Below, in pieces: positions 37,047 to 45,423 of a stretch of 64,000 nt of DNA. The translations under genes and the position numbers were made by a program. The stretch is from Marinobacter sp. SS5-14b (lineage in GTDB: Bacteria; Pseudomonadota; Gammaproteobacteria; Pseudomonadales; Oleiphilaceae): assembly GCF_030541005.1 (NCBI RefSeq), contig NZ_JASSVM010000001.1, positions 62,001-126,000 of the forward strand, read 5' to 3'. The first letter of the stretch is position 1. Every line of letters begins with the position of its first letter. Below the pieces are notes generated by a model that did not search any database, was not told where the DNA came from, and worked only from the letters and a program-made list of their open reading frames with translations.

Positions 37047-37080
37047 ACTGCCCGCCGCTGATAGAAAACCGGCGGGCAGT
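37047..37080 (-). promoter_or_regulatory. Hairpin over the flavoprotein gene ribosome-binding site
   Basis: ACTGCCCGCCG (37047-37057) and CGGCGGGCAGT (37070-37080) form a perfect 11-bp stem with a 12-nt loop. It is followed in the leftward direction by CA and the ATG at 37044, with no U run, so it is not a normal terminator. It would enclose the only purine-rich Shine-Dalgarno candidate (GGCGGG). It may reduce or regulate translation, or mark the end of the phzF transcript. Confidence 0.55.
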
Positions 37081-37089
37081 ATATCAGCC

Positions 37090-37896
37090 TCAGGGTAGCT
37101 GCACGGAGCCTTCCATGAAGAACGCCGCCTGGCCGGCAATGGCTACGCGTTCGCCTTTGAGTTCGCAGCGCAGTTCACCACCCCGGGCCGAGAGTTGCCG
37201 CGCCTGCAGACTGGACTTGCCCAGGCGTTTGGCCCAGTAGGGCGTTAGCACACTGTGTATCGAGCCTGTGACCGGGTCCTCCTCAATACCCACGCCCGGT
37301 GCGAAGTATCGGCTGACAAAATCACAGTGTTCTCCCTCAGCCGTCACAATCAGGCCCTGATTGCCCAGCTGTCCGAGTTTGCGGATATCCGGAGCGGCGG
37401 ATCTGACCTCCGCCTCGGATTCCAGAACCACCAGGTAGTTGGTGTCGTTGGGTACGAAAAAGGCTTCACTCGGTGCGCCGGGCAGGGCTTCAGTAATCAG
37501 TGCCGGAGTAGGACAGCGCTCGAAGGGCAGGTTAGGAAAGTCCAGTTCCAGCCAGCCGCCGGGCCTTTTCGAAACCGCCAGCGGTCCGGACTTTGACTGA
37601 AATCGAACAGTATCCCCTGGCCATTCCAGCTTGTTGAACACCACCCAGGCCGACGCCAGCGTAGCATGGCCGCACAACGGCACTTCTGCAGTCGGAGTGA
37701 ACCAGCGAATGTGAAAGTCGGCGTCATCGAGCTCCGGTGTTGCTACCAGAAACGCCGTTTCCGACAGGTTGTTTTCTGCGGCTATCGCCTGCAACACGTC
37801 GTCCGGCAGCCAGCTACGCAGCGGCATGACGGCGGCCGGGTTGCCACCGAACAGTGTGTTGGTAAAGGCGTCTATCTGGAAGATCGGTGTCTGCAT
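37090..37896 (-). CDS. PhzF-family isomerase
   Basis: This 268-residue protein has the PhzF fold and motifs: IDAFTNTLFGGNPAAVM, then NLSETAFL with the active-site Glu, and the C-terminal RYFAPGVGIEEDPVTGSIHSVL. Known members catalyse proton shifts in small metabolites, as in phenazine synthesis; no phenazine genes are present, so the substrate is unknown. The start at 37896 has AGGA six bases upstream. An alternative start at 37932 overlaps the upstream small gene in ATGA fashion but lacks a binding site. Confidence 0.9.
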   Translation of the reverse strand: MQTPIFQIDAFTNTLFGGNPAAVMPLRSWLPDDVLQAIAAENNLSETAFLVATPELDDADFHIRWFTPTAEVPLCGHATLASAWVVFNKLEWPGDTVRFQSKSGPLAVSKRPGGWLELDFPNLPFERCPTPALITEALPGAPSEAFFVPNDTNYLVVLESEAEVRSAAPDIRKLGQLGNQGLIVTAEGEHCDFVSRYFAPGVGIEEDPVTGSIHSVLTPYWAKRLGKSSLQARQLSARGGELRCELKGERVAIAGQAAFFMEGSVQLP

Positions 37897-37928
37897 GGTT
37901 TGTCCTGTGGGCGCTGAATTGGCTTGTG

Positions 37929-38198
37929 TCATGTTCGGCTAGCGGCGAACTGTTGTATTTCGCCTTCACTGTAGCAATGAAATTCGGGCAAGGGCGTCCT
38001 GCCCCGGATGATCCAGTGCGTCGGTCCGGTCTGGCTGACATGGTATCCGGCCTGCGCAAGTGTCTGGAACGCCTGTAACAAGGTCGGGTGCGCCGTTGCG
38101 CGGGTGTCCGAGAGGCCAAGCACATCCTTACGGCTGCGCCGGGTGCGTAATTGTCTTACATCGGCTGCCTGGGCCAGCGGTGAGGTTGCTGTTGCCAT
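37929..38198 (-). CDS. Small conserved-looking protein of unknown function upstream of phzF
   Basis: This 89-residue protein is not recognised. It has a basic N-terminal segment (RQLRTRRSRKD) and a small alpha/beta C-terminal half. AAGGAG sits in front of ATG 38198 at good spacing, and the stop overlaps a possible phzF start, so it is likely a real gene in one unit with phzF. It is divergent from a MocR regulator that probably controls the pair. Confidence 0.6.
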   Translation of the reverse strand: MATATSPLAQAADVRQLRTRRSRKDVLGLSDTRATAHPTLLQAFQTLAQAGYHVSQTGPTHWIIRGRTPLPEFHCYSEGEIQQFAASRT

Positions 38199-38280
38199 GG
38201 TGAAGCTCCTTCTTCTCTGATCCGGATCTCATTGTCTGCCGGGCCAGACTTCCATAACAGATTCAGTTAAGTTGTTATTG

Positions 38281-38345
38281 AACCGGTACAGTCGTCGGCT
38301 TTTGGCATCTGTGCCGTACAGAAAATAGCCGATCTGTACTGCCGG
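38281..38345. promoter_or_regulatory. MocR-type operator repeats in the divergent gap
   Basis: Three copies of GTACAG or its complement lie between the divergent genes: 38286-38291, 38316-38321 (both GTACAG) and 38334-38339 (CTGTAC). The outer copies are flanked by AACCG and GCCGGTT, forming a larger inverted repeat. MocR proteins typically bind such mixed direct and inverted repeats. Proposed as the regulator's own binding site. Confidence 0.5.
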
Positions 38346-38409
38346 TTTTGTCGGTGGTTCTGGTCCAATAGGTTGATGAATCGATGGATTGTGATGGCGG
38401 GAGGCGGAT

Positions 38410-39825
38410 ATGGGTGCGCTCTATAATCAGGTGGCTGATCAGTTACAGGGGTTGATTGCGGATGGCGTTTATCGGGCGGGTGATCGCCTGCCCGGCGTCA
38501 GGGCTCTCAGTCGACAGTTCGGGGTGAGCATTTCTACCGTGCTGCAGGCACATCAGACCCTCGAAGCCCGTGGTTTTCTTCAGGCCCGGGAGCGCAGCGG
38601 TTATTTCGTGTGTCTGCCGGCCCGGGATGTGCCGGAGCCGAGCATGCCGGATCAGCGTACCCGGCCTTTGCCGGTGTCTGCCCGGGAAATGACGCTGGAT
38701 TTGTGTGCGGATGAGCAAAAACGGATGGTGCCGCTGGCAACGGCCATTCCTCACCCGGATTACCTGCCGGTCCGGCAGATCCAGCAGAGCACGATCTGGG
38801 CCGCGAGGCGCGGGCTGGAAACGCTGGATTACGCCTTTCCCGGCAAGGAAAGTTTCCGGCGCCAGATTGCCCAGCGTATGGCAACCCTGGGGGTGCCGGT
38901 GTCACCGGAAGATGTGCTGGCCACCAATGGTGCGCAGGAGGCGATTATTCTGGCGTTGCGGGCGGTTACCCAGGCCGGGGACATTGTTGCGGTAGAATCG
39001 CCGTCTTTCCCGGGCATTCTGCAGGCGCTGGAGGTGGTGGGCTTGCGGGTGATTGAAATCCCTACCCACCCATCCGAAGGGATGAGCCTGGAGGGTCTTC
39101 AGTTGGCGCTTGAGCAATGGCCGCTGAAGGCCTGCGTGGTGGTGCCCAATCACAGCAATCCGATGGGCGCCCGGATGAGCGACGAGCGCAAGCAGCAGCT
39201 GGTCTCCATGCTGGCGGCCGCCAATGTTCCATTGATCGAGGATGATATTTACGGCGATCTCTATCACTCGGGTGAGCGTCCGCGGCCGGCCAAAGCCTTC
39301 GATCGCTCCGACAACGTGATTTTCTGCAGTTCGTTTTCGAAGACCGTTTCGCCTGGTCTTCGGCTGGGCTGGATGATCCCGGGGCGCCACATGGCCAGCG
39401 CCCGCCAACACAAATATTTCGTGAACCTGGCCACCTCAACCATTCCGCAGTTGGCAATGGCGCATTTTCTTGAGCAGGGCGGTTACGACCGTTACCTGCG
39501 TCAGGCCCGGCAGCATTATCGTGAGGGCATTGAGCGGCTGCGTGCGGCGGTGGCCCGGTCTTTCCCGGAGGGTACCGCGGTGAGCCGGCCTCAGGGCGGT
39601 TTTGTGCTGTGGGTTCAGATGCCGGTGGGTGTGTCAGGCACCGAACTGTACCGTCGGGCCAGGCAGGAAGGCATCAACGTGGCGCCTGGCCTGATGTTCT
39701 CCACCACCAACAAATTCGAGAACTGCTTGCGACTGAACGGCGGTAATCCCTGGAGCGAACGCATTGAAAAGGCGGTTATCCGACTGGGTGCCCTGGCCCA
39801 CGAGATTCGCGATCAGGGCGCCTGA
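38410..39825 (+). CDS. MocR-family (GntR-aminotransferase fusion) regulator
   Basis: This 471-residue transcription factor has an N-terminal winged helix (residues 1-75, GDRLPGVRALSRQFGVSISTV) and a fold-type I aminotransferase domain. The PLP lysine is seen in SSFSKTVSPGLRLGW. Such proteins sense PLP or an amino compound rather than catalyse transamination. It is divergent from the small gene plus phzF. Its last 13 bases overlap the end of the convergent response-regulator gene. Confidence 0.92.
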   Translation: MGALYNQVADQLQGLIADGVYRAGDRLPGVRALSRQFGVSISTVLQAHQTLEARGFLQARERSGYFVCLPARDVPEPSMPDQRTRPLPVSAREMTLDLCADEQKRMVPLATAIPHPDYLPVRQIQQSTIWAARRGLETLDYAFPGKESFRRQIAQRMATLGVPVSPEDVLATNGAQEAIILALRAVTQAGDIVAVESPSFPGILQALEVVGLRVIEIPTHPSEGMSLEGLQLALEQWPLKACVVVPNHSNPMGARMSDERKQQLVSMLAAANVPLIEDDIYGDLYHSGERPRPAKAFDRSDNVIFCSSFSKTVSPGLRLGWMIPGRHMASARQHKYFVNLATSTIPQLAMAHFLEQGGYDRYLRQARQHYREGIERLRAAVARSFPEGTAVSRPQGGFVLWVQMPVGVSGTELYRRARQEGINVAPGLMFSTTNKFENCLRLNGGNPWSERIEKAVIRLGALAHEIRDQGA

Positions 39826-40472
39826 ACGCCGCGCAGGTGCTCGGGGTCCAGCAGGCCGGCGGCAATGGCGATGCCGGTCACATCTGGTAGTCGATCGGCA
39901 CCAAGCCGTTTCATTACACGGGCCCGGTACAGGTCGATGGTTTTGACGCTCACGTCCAGCTGCTCGGCAATTTCCCGGCTGGTGTAACCCTGGGCCAGAG
40001 GCAGGAATACGTCCCGTTCCCGGCGGGTGAGGGTGTCGATGAGGGCTTCGGTATCGGCGCTGGCCGGGCTCTTTTCCTGAGCCGATGTCGCCTGCTGAAG
40101 CGCCTGCTGAACGCTGTCCAGAAGCAGCTGTTCGTTGAAGGGTTTTTCGATGAAATCGAAAGCGCCGGATTTGAAGGCGCGCACAACAATCGGCACGTCG
40201 GCGTGCCCGGAGATAAAAATGATGGGCACATCCAGGTCCCGCTTCTGCAGTTCCTCCTGCACATTCAGCCCCCCCAGCCCGGGCATCCGGATATCCAATA
40301 CCACGCAGCCGGGGCGACAACCTTCCACCGCCTCCAGAAACTGCCGGCCGTCACTGTAGGCTTTAACTTCAAGCCCTACGGATTCCAGTAACCATTGCGT
40401 GGATTCCAGCATGCCGGCATCGTCGTCGACCACATACACGGTGTTGGCTGGAGACTGGGGATTACCGGACAT
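39813..40472 (-). CDS. FixJ/NarL-type response regulator
   Basis: This 219-residue protein has a receiver domain with acidic pocket (VDDD) and phosphorylatable Asp in VVLDIRMPG, the conserved Thr/Ser in ISGH and Lys in EKPF, and a LuxR-type helix-turn-helix (TRRERDVFLPLAQG, then VKTIDLYRARVMKRLG). It overlaps its kinase gene by 11 bp, so they form an operon. The divergent acyl-CoA synthetase is the likely target. Confidence 0.93.
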   Translation of the reverse strand: MSGNPQSPANTVYVVDDDAGMLESTQWLLESVGLEVKAYSDGRQFLEAVEGCRPGCVVLDIRMPGLGGLNVQEELQKRDLDVPIIFISGHADVPIVVRAFKSGAFDFIEKPFNEQLLLDSVQQALQQATSAQEKSPASADTEALIDTLTRRERDVFLPLAQGYTSREIAEQLDVSVKTIDLYRARVMKRLGADRLPDVTGIAIAAGLLDPEHLRGVQAP

Positions 40473-41970
40473 CGGGATCTACTCCTGAGCGATTTTTCGG
40501 AATGCCGCGAGGGTTATTGGCGGGGAACCGGCAGATCAACGCCAGACCTCCGGTTTCGAGTCGGGTGGCATCGAGGAAGCCACCAAAACCTTCGATAATC
40601 GAGCGGCTCATGGACAGCCCGAGACCGAGGCCTTTGGGTTTGCTGGTGTAAAACGGCTGGAACATCTGGCGGATGCCTTCGTCACTCAGCCCTGGCCCCT
40701 CATCGGAAACCTGAATCAGGGTTTCCTGCTGGTCGTTCACGCAGGTGCTGACCACAATGCGCGAGGCTCCGGCGTTGCCCGGGTCCGGATTCGCCTCTAC
40801 GTTGGCCTCGATGCCGTTACGGATCAGGTTAATCAATACCTGTTCCAGCAGCACCGGATCTGCAGTAATGACGGGGGAGTCACCCGCCAGGTTTTCATAC
40901 AGCCGCACGCCGTTCTTGTCGGCTTCCCACTGACACAGTCGGACAACGTCTGTGATCACGGCGTTCAGTGATATCGGCCCCATACGTTTCTCACCTTTGC
41001 GAAGAAACGCCCGCAACCGCTTGATGACTTCTGATGCCCTGTTTGCGTGGTGCACGATTTTCTGCAGGCCGTCGTCCACCTTGGTGAGTTTTTCCGGCTG
41101 CTGGTCCGCTTCTTTCAGAAAACGCTGGCTTGCTGAGGCAAAATTCACAATGGAGGCGAGCGGCTGATTCATCTCGTGGGCAATGCTGGAGGCCAGCTCA
41201 CCCAGAGTTGCCAGGCGCGCGGTGTGGGCCAGTTCGTCCGCCAGCAGGCGGGTCTGTTCTTCTGACTCCACCCGGGCGGTAATGTCGCGGGAGACACTGA
41301 TCACTTCCACCACGGCACCGGTATAGGTTTCACGAATGGCTCGGCTGGCAATCTCGAACCAGCGCCGGCTGCCATTACGGTGCAGGATTTCCAGGGTCAT
41401 GGTGGCGTAACCGTCTTCCCCCAGCCGGTGCCGGGTCAGAGCCAGCTGTTCAGCCGCATGCTCACCCTGGAACACCGTTTCGAGCGCCTTGCCACGTAAC
41501 TCTTCCGGCCAGTAACCGAGCAGTCGCCAGGAAGCAGGCGTCGCGTCAATGAAGCGGCCATCCGGAGCGTGCCGGGAGATCAGGTCGGTGGTGTTCTCGG
41601 TGATCAGCCGGTACAGGCGGCTGGAGCGGAGCGCTTCTTCCCGGGTGATGATGTCCTGAGTGGCCTCTCGTCCACGCACCAGCACCTGCTGGTTGTCCTG
41701 GTCGGGAATGAAACACCAGAGGCAGATGGTGCCCGCAAACCGGGACTCGACATTTTCGATGGCGCGGCCCTGATCCAACGCTGATTTGACTAACGCTTCG
41801 GCGTTTACCGGCAGTAACTGGCCAGGGGTATCGAGCTGTGCTTTGTTTAGTAAAGCATCCGCTGAAGCATTCGTGGCCAGCACTTCTGCCCTGGCGGTCA
41901 CGATCAGGGTGGGGTGCGGGTCTTTGGCCAGCAGTGGGCTGAAAGCGACGGGCTGTTTAGGCTTACTCAT
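40462..41970 (-). CDS. Soluble PAS sensor histidine kinase
   Basis: This 502-residue kinase has no membrane segment. It holds an N-terminal PAS-like region, a PAS domain with PAC (about 130-250), HisKA with the phospho-histidine in SSIAHEMNQPLASIV, and HATPase_c with N box and GLGLGLSMSRSIIEGFGG. It resembles FixL-type cytosolic kinases but shows no haem-binding signature I can identify. It should phosphorylate the overlapping FixJ-like regulator. It starts 157 bp from the divergent acyl-CoA synthetase. Confidence 0.92.
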   Translation of the reverse strand: MSKPKQPVAFSPLLAKDPHPTLIVTARAEVLATNASADALLNKAQLDTPGQLLPVNAEALVKSALDQGRAIENVESRFAGTICLWCFIPDQDNQQVLVRGREATQDIITREEALRSSRLYRLITENTTDLISRHAPDGRFIDATPASWRLLGYWPEELRGKALETVFQGEHAAEQLALTRHRLGEDGYATMTLEILHRNGSRRWFEIASRAIRETYTGAVVEVISVSRDITARVESEEQTRLLADELAHTARLATLGELASSIAHEMNQPLASIVNFASASQRFLKEADQQPEKLTKVDDGLQKIVHHANRASEVIKRLRAFLRKGEKRMGPISLNAVITDVVRLCQWEADKNGVRLYENLAGDSPVITADPVLLEQVLINLIRNGIEANVEANPDPGNAGASRIVVSTCVNDQQETLIQVSDEGPGLSDEGIRQMFQPFYTSKPKGLGLGLSMSRSIIEGFGGFLDATRLETGGLALICRFPANNPRGIPKNRSGVDPDVR

Positions 41971-41998
41971 AAGGTTATAGTAAAAATCCTATAATACC

Positions 41999-42036
41999 AT
42001 GGTAGAGTTTCTAGCATTGTTGCTGTGTTCTACCAT
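41999..42036. promoter_or_regulatory. Inverted repeat between kinase and acyl-CoA synthetase genes
   Basis: ATGGTAGA (41999-42006) and TCTACCAT (42029-42036) are a perfect 8-bp inverted repeat about 30 bp centre to centre, in the divergent promoter region. It is a candidate binding site for the FixJ-like regulator, based only on position and symmetry. Confidence 0.4.
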
Positions 42037-42127
42037 TTTCGGCAATTTGAAGTATAGCTGCTTTGGCTATTCTTCTGAATACGCCATAAGCCATAAGAAC
42101 AACATCCGAGATTAGAGGACCACGCCA

Positions 42128-43756
42128 ATGACTTCGATCTTTGACCAGGGCCTGACGCCCCGGGACGCCAATTACGCTGTCCAGTCCCCCATTGATTTTA
42201 TCGAGCGCACGGCCAGTGTGTATCCGGACTACCCTGCAATCATTCATGGGGCCATCCGTCGCAACTGGGCCGAGACTTATGACCGTTGCCGTCGTTTGGC
42301 CTCTGCGCTCAAGGGGCGGGGCATTGGCAAGGGTGACACGGTTGCGGTTATGTTGCCGAACATTCCCGCCATGGTCGAATGCCACTTTGGTGTGCCGATG
42401 GTGGGTGCCGTGCTGAATACGCTGAACGTTCGCCTGGACGCCGACGCGATCGCCTTCATGCTGGAGCACGGTGAGGCCAAGGTGGTAGTTGCCGACCGCG
42501 AGTTCGGTCAGGTGATCAAGGATGCCGTTCGTCATCTTGAACATAAGCCGCTGGTGATCGATGTCGACGACCCGGAGTATGGCGAAGGCGTGCAGGTAAG
42601 CGATCTCGATTACGAGGCGTTTCTGCAGGAAGGCGATCCGGAATTCCAGTGGGCCTTCCCGGCCGACGAGTGGGATGCCATTTCTCTGAATTACACGTCC
42701 GGCACTACCGGTAACCCGAAGGGTGTGGTGTATCACCATCGCGGTGCTTACATCAATTCGCTGGGTAACCAGGCTGTGTGGTCGATGGATATGCACCCGG
42801 TGTACCTGTGGACATTGCCGATGTTCCACTGCAACGGCTGGTGCTTCCCCTGGACCATCACGGCCATGGCGGGTACCCACGTGTGCCTGCGCCGGGTGGA
42901 TCCGGAGAAGATTCTCCAGTTGATTCGCGATCACCAGGTGACCCACATGTGCGGCGCGCCGATCGTCCTGAATGCTCTGCTGAACGCCTCTCCGGAAGCC
43001 AAAGCCGGCATTGATCACGAAGTGAAATCCATGACCGCCGGTGCGGCGCCCCCAGCCCAGGTGATTGGTGCCATCGAAGAACTGGGTATCAAGGTGACTC
43101 ACGTATACGGCCTGACGGAAGTGTACGGCCCGGTTACCGTGTGTGCCTGGAAGTCCGAATGGGACGAGCTGCCCCTGCGCGAGCGCGCCCAGATCAAGGC
43201 ACGTCAGGGCGTTCGTTATCACACGTTGGGCGGCACCATGGTTGGCGACCCCAGCACCATGCAGCCGGTACCGAAGGACGGTAAGACCATTGGTGAGATT
43301 TTCCTCCGTGGCAATACCGTGATGAAAGGCTACCTGAAGAATCCATCAGCAACGGAAGAAGCCTTCCGTGGTGGCTGGTTCCACACCGGTGACCTGGCGG
43401 TATGGCATGAAGACGGTTACCTGGAAATCAAGGACCGTCTGAAAGACATCATCATCTCCGGTGGTGAGAACATCTCCACCATTGAGGTTGAAGATACCCT
43501 CTACCGTCACCCGGCGGTCATGGAAGCGGCCGTTGTGGCGCGCCCGGACGAAAAGTGGGGCGAAACACCCTGCGCTTTCGTCACCCTCAAGCCTGAGGCA
43601 GGCGATGTGTCTGAAGAAGACATCATCGAATTCTGTCGTGAGCATTTGGCTCGGTTCAAGGTACCCAAAACCGTTGTCTTCTCGGAATTGCCGAAAACAT
43701 CGACCGGCAAGATCCAGAAGTTCGTGTTGCGGGATCAGGCCAAAGAACTGAATTGA
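42128..43756 (+). CDS. Acyl-CoA synthetase (AMP-forming), medium/short chain or DmdB-like
   Basis: This 542-residue adenylate-forming enzyme has the AMP-binding motif YTSGTTGNPKG, the acyl pocket segment FHCNGWCFPW, YGLTEVYGP, GWFHTGDLAVWHEDGYLEIKDR, and the C-terminal catalytic lysine in KTSTGKIQK. It activates a carboxylic acid to its CoA thioester. It resembles the DmdB/short- to medium-chain group, but the substrate is unproven. It is followed by a permease gene, so the two may import and activate the same acid. It is controlled in all likelihood by the divergent two-component pair. Confidence 0.88.
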   Translation: MTSIFDQGLTPRDANYAVQSPIDFIERTASVYPDYPAIIHGAIRRNWAETYDRCRRLASALKGRGIGKGDTVAVMLPNIPAMVECHFGVPMVGAVLNTLNVRLDADAIAFMLEHGEAKVVVADREFGQVIKDAVRHLEHKPLVIDVDDPEYGEGVQVSDLDYEAFLQEGDPEFQWAFPADEWDAISLNYTSGTTGNPKGVVYHHRGAYINSLGNQAVWSMDMHPVYLWTLPMFHCNGWCFPWTITAMAGTHVCLRRVDPEKILQLIRDHQVTHMCGAPIVLNALLNASPEAKAGIDHEVKSMTAGAAPPAQVIGAIEELGIKVTHVYGLTEVYGPVTVCAWKSEWDELPLRERAQIKARQGVRYHTLGGTMVGDPSTMQPVPKDGKTIGEIFLRGNTVMKGYLKNPSATEEAFRGGWFHTGDLAVWHEDGYLEIKDRLKDIIISGGENISTIEVEDTLYRHPAVMEAAVVARPDEKWGETPCAFVTLKPEAGDVSEEDIIEFCREHLARFKVPKTVVFSELPKTSTGKIQKFVLRDQAKELN

Positions 43757-43850
43757 TCTCCTGAACGGTGGCGCCAGCTGGTGCCACCGACTCTCACCAC
43801 AAAAACAACATTGACTGGCACCCTGAGCAGGCGTGCCCGGAGGTAGTATT

Positions 43851-45227
43851 ATGCAAATGTTCCACAGAAAAAACGGTGAAGAACAGCCGTTCTGGCCGGC
43901 TGGTCCGTTCAAGGTACGTCTTCCGTTTGTCCATTACCGCTGGGAATTCGCGGAGATGGTGCAGGCACTGATCATGTTCGTGGTCAGTCTGGCGATGATT
44001 CCGTTGCTGGAAAAATACCTGGGTGTCCCCTACGACGTTGCCCTGGCCTACGTGGTGGTTTGTGGCATCGGCTTCATGCTGCCCGCGTTGCTGGGTGTGC
44101 CCCTGGTGCCGGGTTGGATTACGCCCGGTATTCCCGTGGTTCTTCTGTTCCTTTCGGATTACGAGCCAGGGCCAGAGGCCATTCAGGCACTGTTTGCACT
44201 GCAGTTCCTGGTGTTCCTTATCTTCCTGATTCTTGGCGTCACTCGCCTCGGCAGTAAGCTGGTGAACTGGATCCCACGCTCCATGAAAGGCGGTATCATC
44301 ATCGGTGCCGGTATTGCCGCTCTGATGGGTGAGATCGAGGCCGGCGGCCGTCTGGCCAATACCCCGATCTCCCTGATCGTCGGTGGGCTGGTTTGCCTTT
44401 ACCTGATGTTCTCGGTGTCGTTCAAGGGCTTCGTGGATACCAACGCTCTGGCCCGGAAAATCGCCAACTACGGCATGGTGCCGGGTATGATCGTCGCCAT
44501 TCTGGTGGGTTTTGCGACCGGTGAATATGCGGTACCCGATGTTAAGTGGGGCATCACCAAGCCGGCTTTTGATCAACTGTGGAACTACCTGCCGTTCAGC
44601 GTTGGTTTTCCGGATCTGAACATCTTCCTGTACGCCATTCCGACCGCCGTAATCGCTTATGTTATCGCCTTTGGTGACATCGTGGTTGGTCAGTCCCTGA
44701 TGAACCGTGTTGATCACCTGCGTAAAGACGAAGACATCGACAACAGCGTTGACCGCGTTCACCTGGTCACCGCGATCCGTAACGGTGGTCACGCCTTCTT
44801 CGCACCCTATCCAGGCCTCGCCGGTCCGATCTGGACGGCGGTAACAGCTACCATGGCGGAGCGTTACAAGTACGGTCGTAATGCGATGGACTCCATCTAC
44901 AGCGGTGGTGGCACCTTCTGGATCACCGGGTTTATCGCGCTGTTTGTGCTGCCACTGGTGAGCTTCTTCCAGCCGGTGCTGCCGATCGCTCTGTCCCTGA
45001 CTCTGCTGCTGACTGGCTACATCTGTTTGATGGTGGGCCTGGAGCAACTGGAGAACAACACCGAGCGGGGCATTGCGGGCACCATGGGTGTGGTGCTGGC
45101 AGTCTACGGAGCAGGCTGGGGATTGGCCACCGGTGCCATCCTGTACTTCCTCATCGAACGTACGCACTTGCTCGGCTTCACGTCAGACCCGGAGGCACCG
45201 GGGGCCGAAGCGGCAAAAGAACACTGA
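43851..45227 (+). CDS. Predicted multi-pass permease (NCS2/SulP-like fold)
   Basis: This 458-residue membrane protein has about 12-14 hydrophobic segments and glycine-rich stretches (IPRSMKGGIIIGAGIAALMG, then GGGTFWITGFIALF) recalling the APC-fold NCS2 and SulP groups. The substrate is not recognised. Start ATG 43851 follows GGAGG by seven bases. The gene follows acyl-CoA synthetase by 94 bp. It ends before a strong hairpin terminator. I infer it transports an organic acid or related solute for the synthetase. Confidence 0.7.
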   Translation: MQMFHRKNGEEQPFWPAGPFKVRLPFVHYRWEFAEMVQALIMFVVSLAMIPLLEKYLGVPYDVALAYVVVCGIGFMLPALLGVPLVPGWITPGIPVVLLFLSDYEPGPEAIQALFALQFLVFLIFLILGVTRLGSKLVNWIPRSMKGGIIIGAGIAALMGEIEAGGRLANTPISLIVGGLVCLYLMFSVSFKGFVDTNALARKIANYGMVPGMIVAILVGFATGEYAVPDVKWGITKPAFDQLWNYLPFSVGFPDLNIFLYAIPTAVIAYVIAFGDIVVGQSLMNRVDHLRKDEDIDNSVDRVHLVTAIRNGGHAFFAPYPGLAGPIWTAVTATMAERYKYGRNAMDSIYSGGGTFWITGFIALFVLPLVSFFQPVLPIALSLTLLLTGYICLMVGLEQLENNTERGIAGTMGVVLAVYGAGWGLATGAILYFLIERTHLLGFTSDPEAPGAEAAKEH

Positions 45228-45231
45228 ACCT

Positions 45232-45303
45232 GATGCCGCCGTGTTCGGCGGCGGCATCAACCCACTGTGTGTCCTTGGGAGGCCTTGTGCCTCCCTTTTT
45301 TAT
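45232..45303 (+). terminator. Terminator after the permease gene
   Basis: A first hairpin pairs GATGCCGCCG with CGGCGGCGGCATC (45232-45258). A second, GGGAGGC (45277-45283) and GCCTCCC (45289-45295), is followed by a run of Ts, the Rho-independent signature. Confidence 0.85.
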
Positions 45304-45423
45304 TGTTTGACTTAATCAGGCTGCTGAATTTTTCGCCAGTTTGTGCAACACTGTTGGCCCTAAAAATAATGACAAAAAAGGGCGCCCCGGTTCGGGAGTA
45401 GCCTGAATCTGGAGGCATGCCGC

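Noticed and set aside
42011..43222. A 403-residue open frame antisense to the acyl-CoA synthetase
   Set aside because: The plus strand has all adenylate-forming motifs; the antisense frame has none.
43794..45167. A 457-residue open frame antisense to the permease gene
   Set aside because: It has Gln/His/Asp-rich shadow composition opposite an evident membrane protein.
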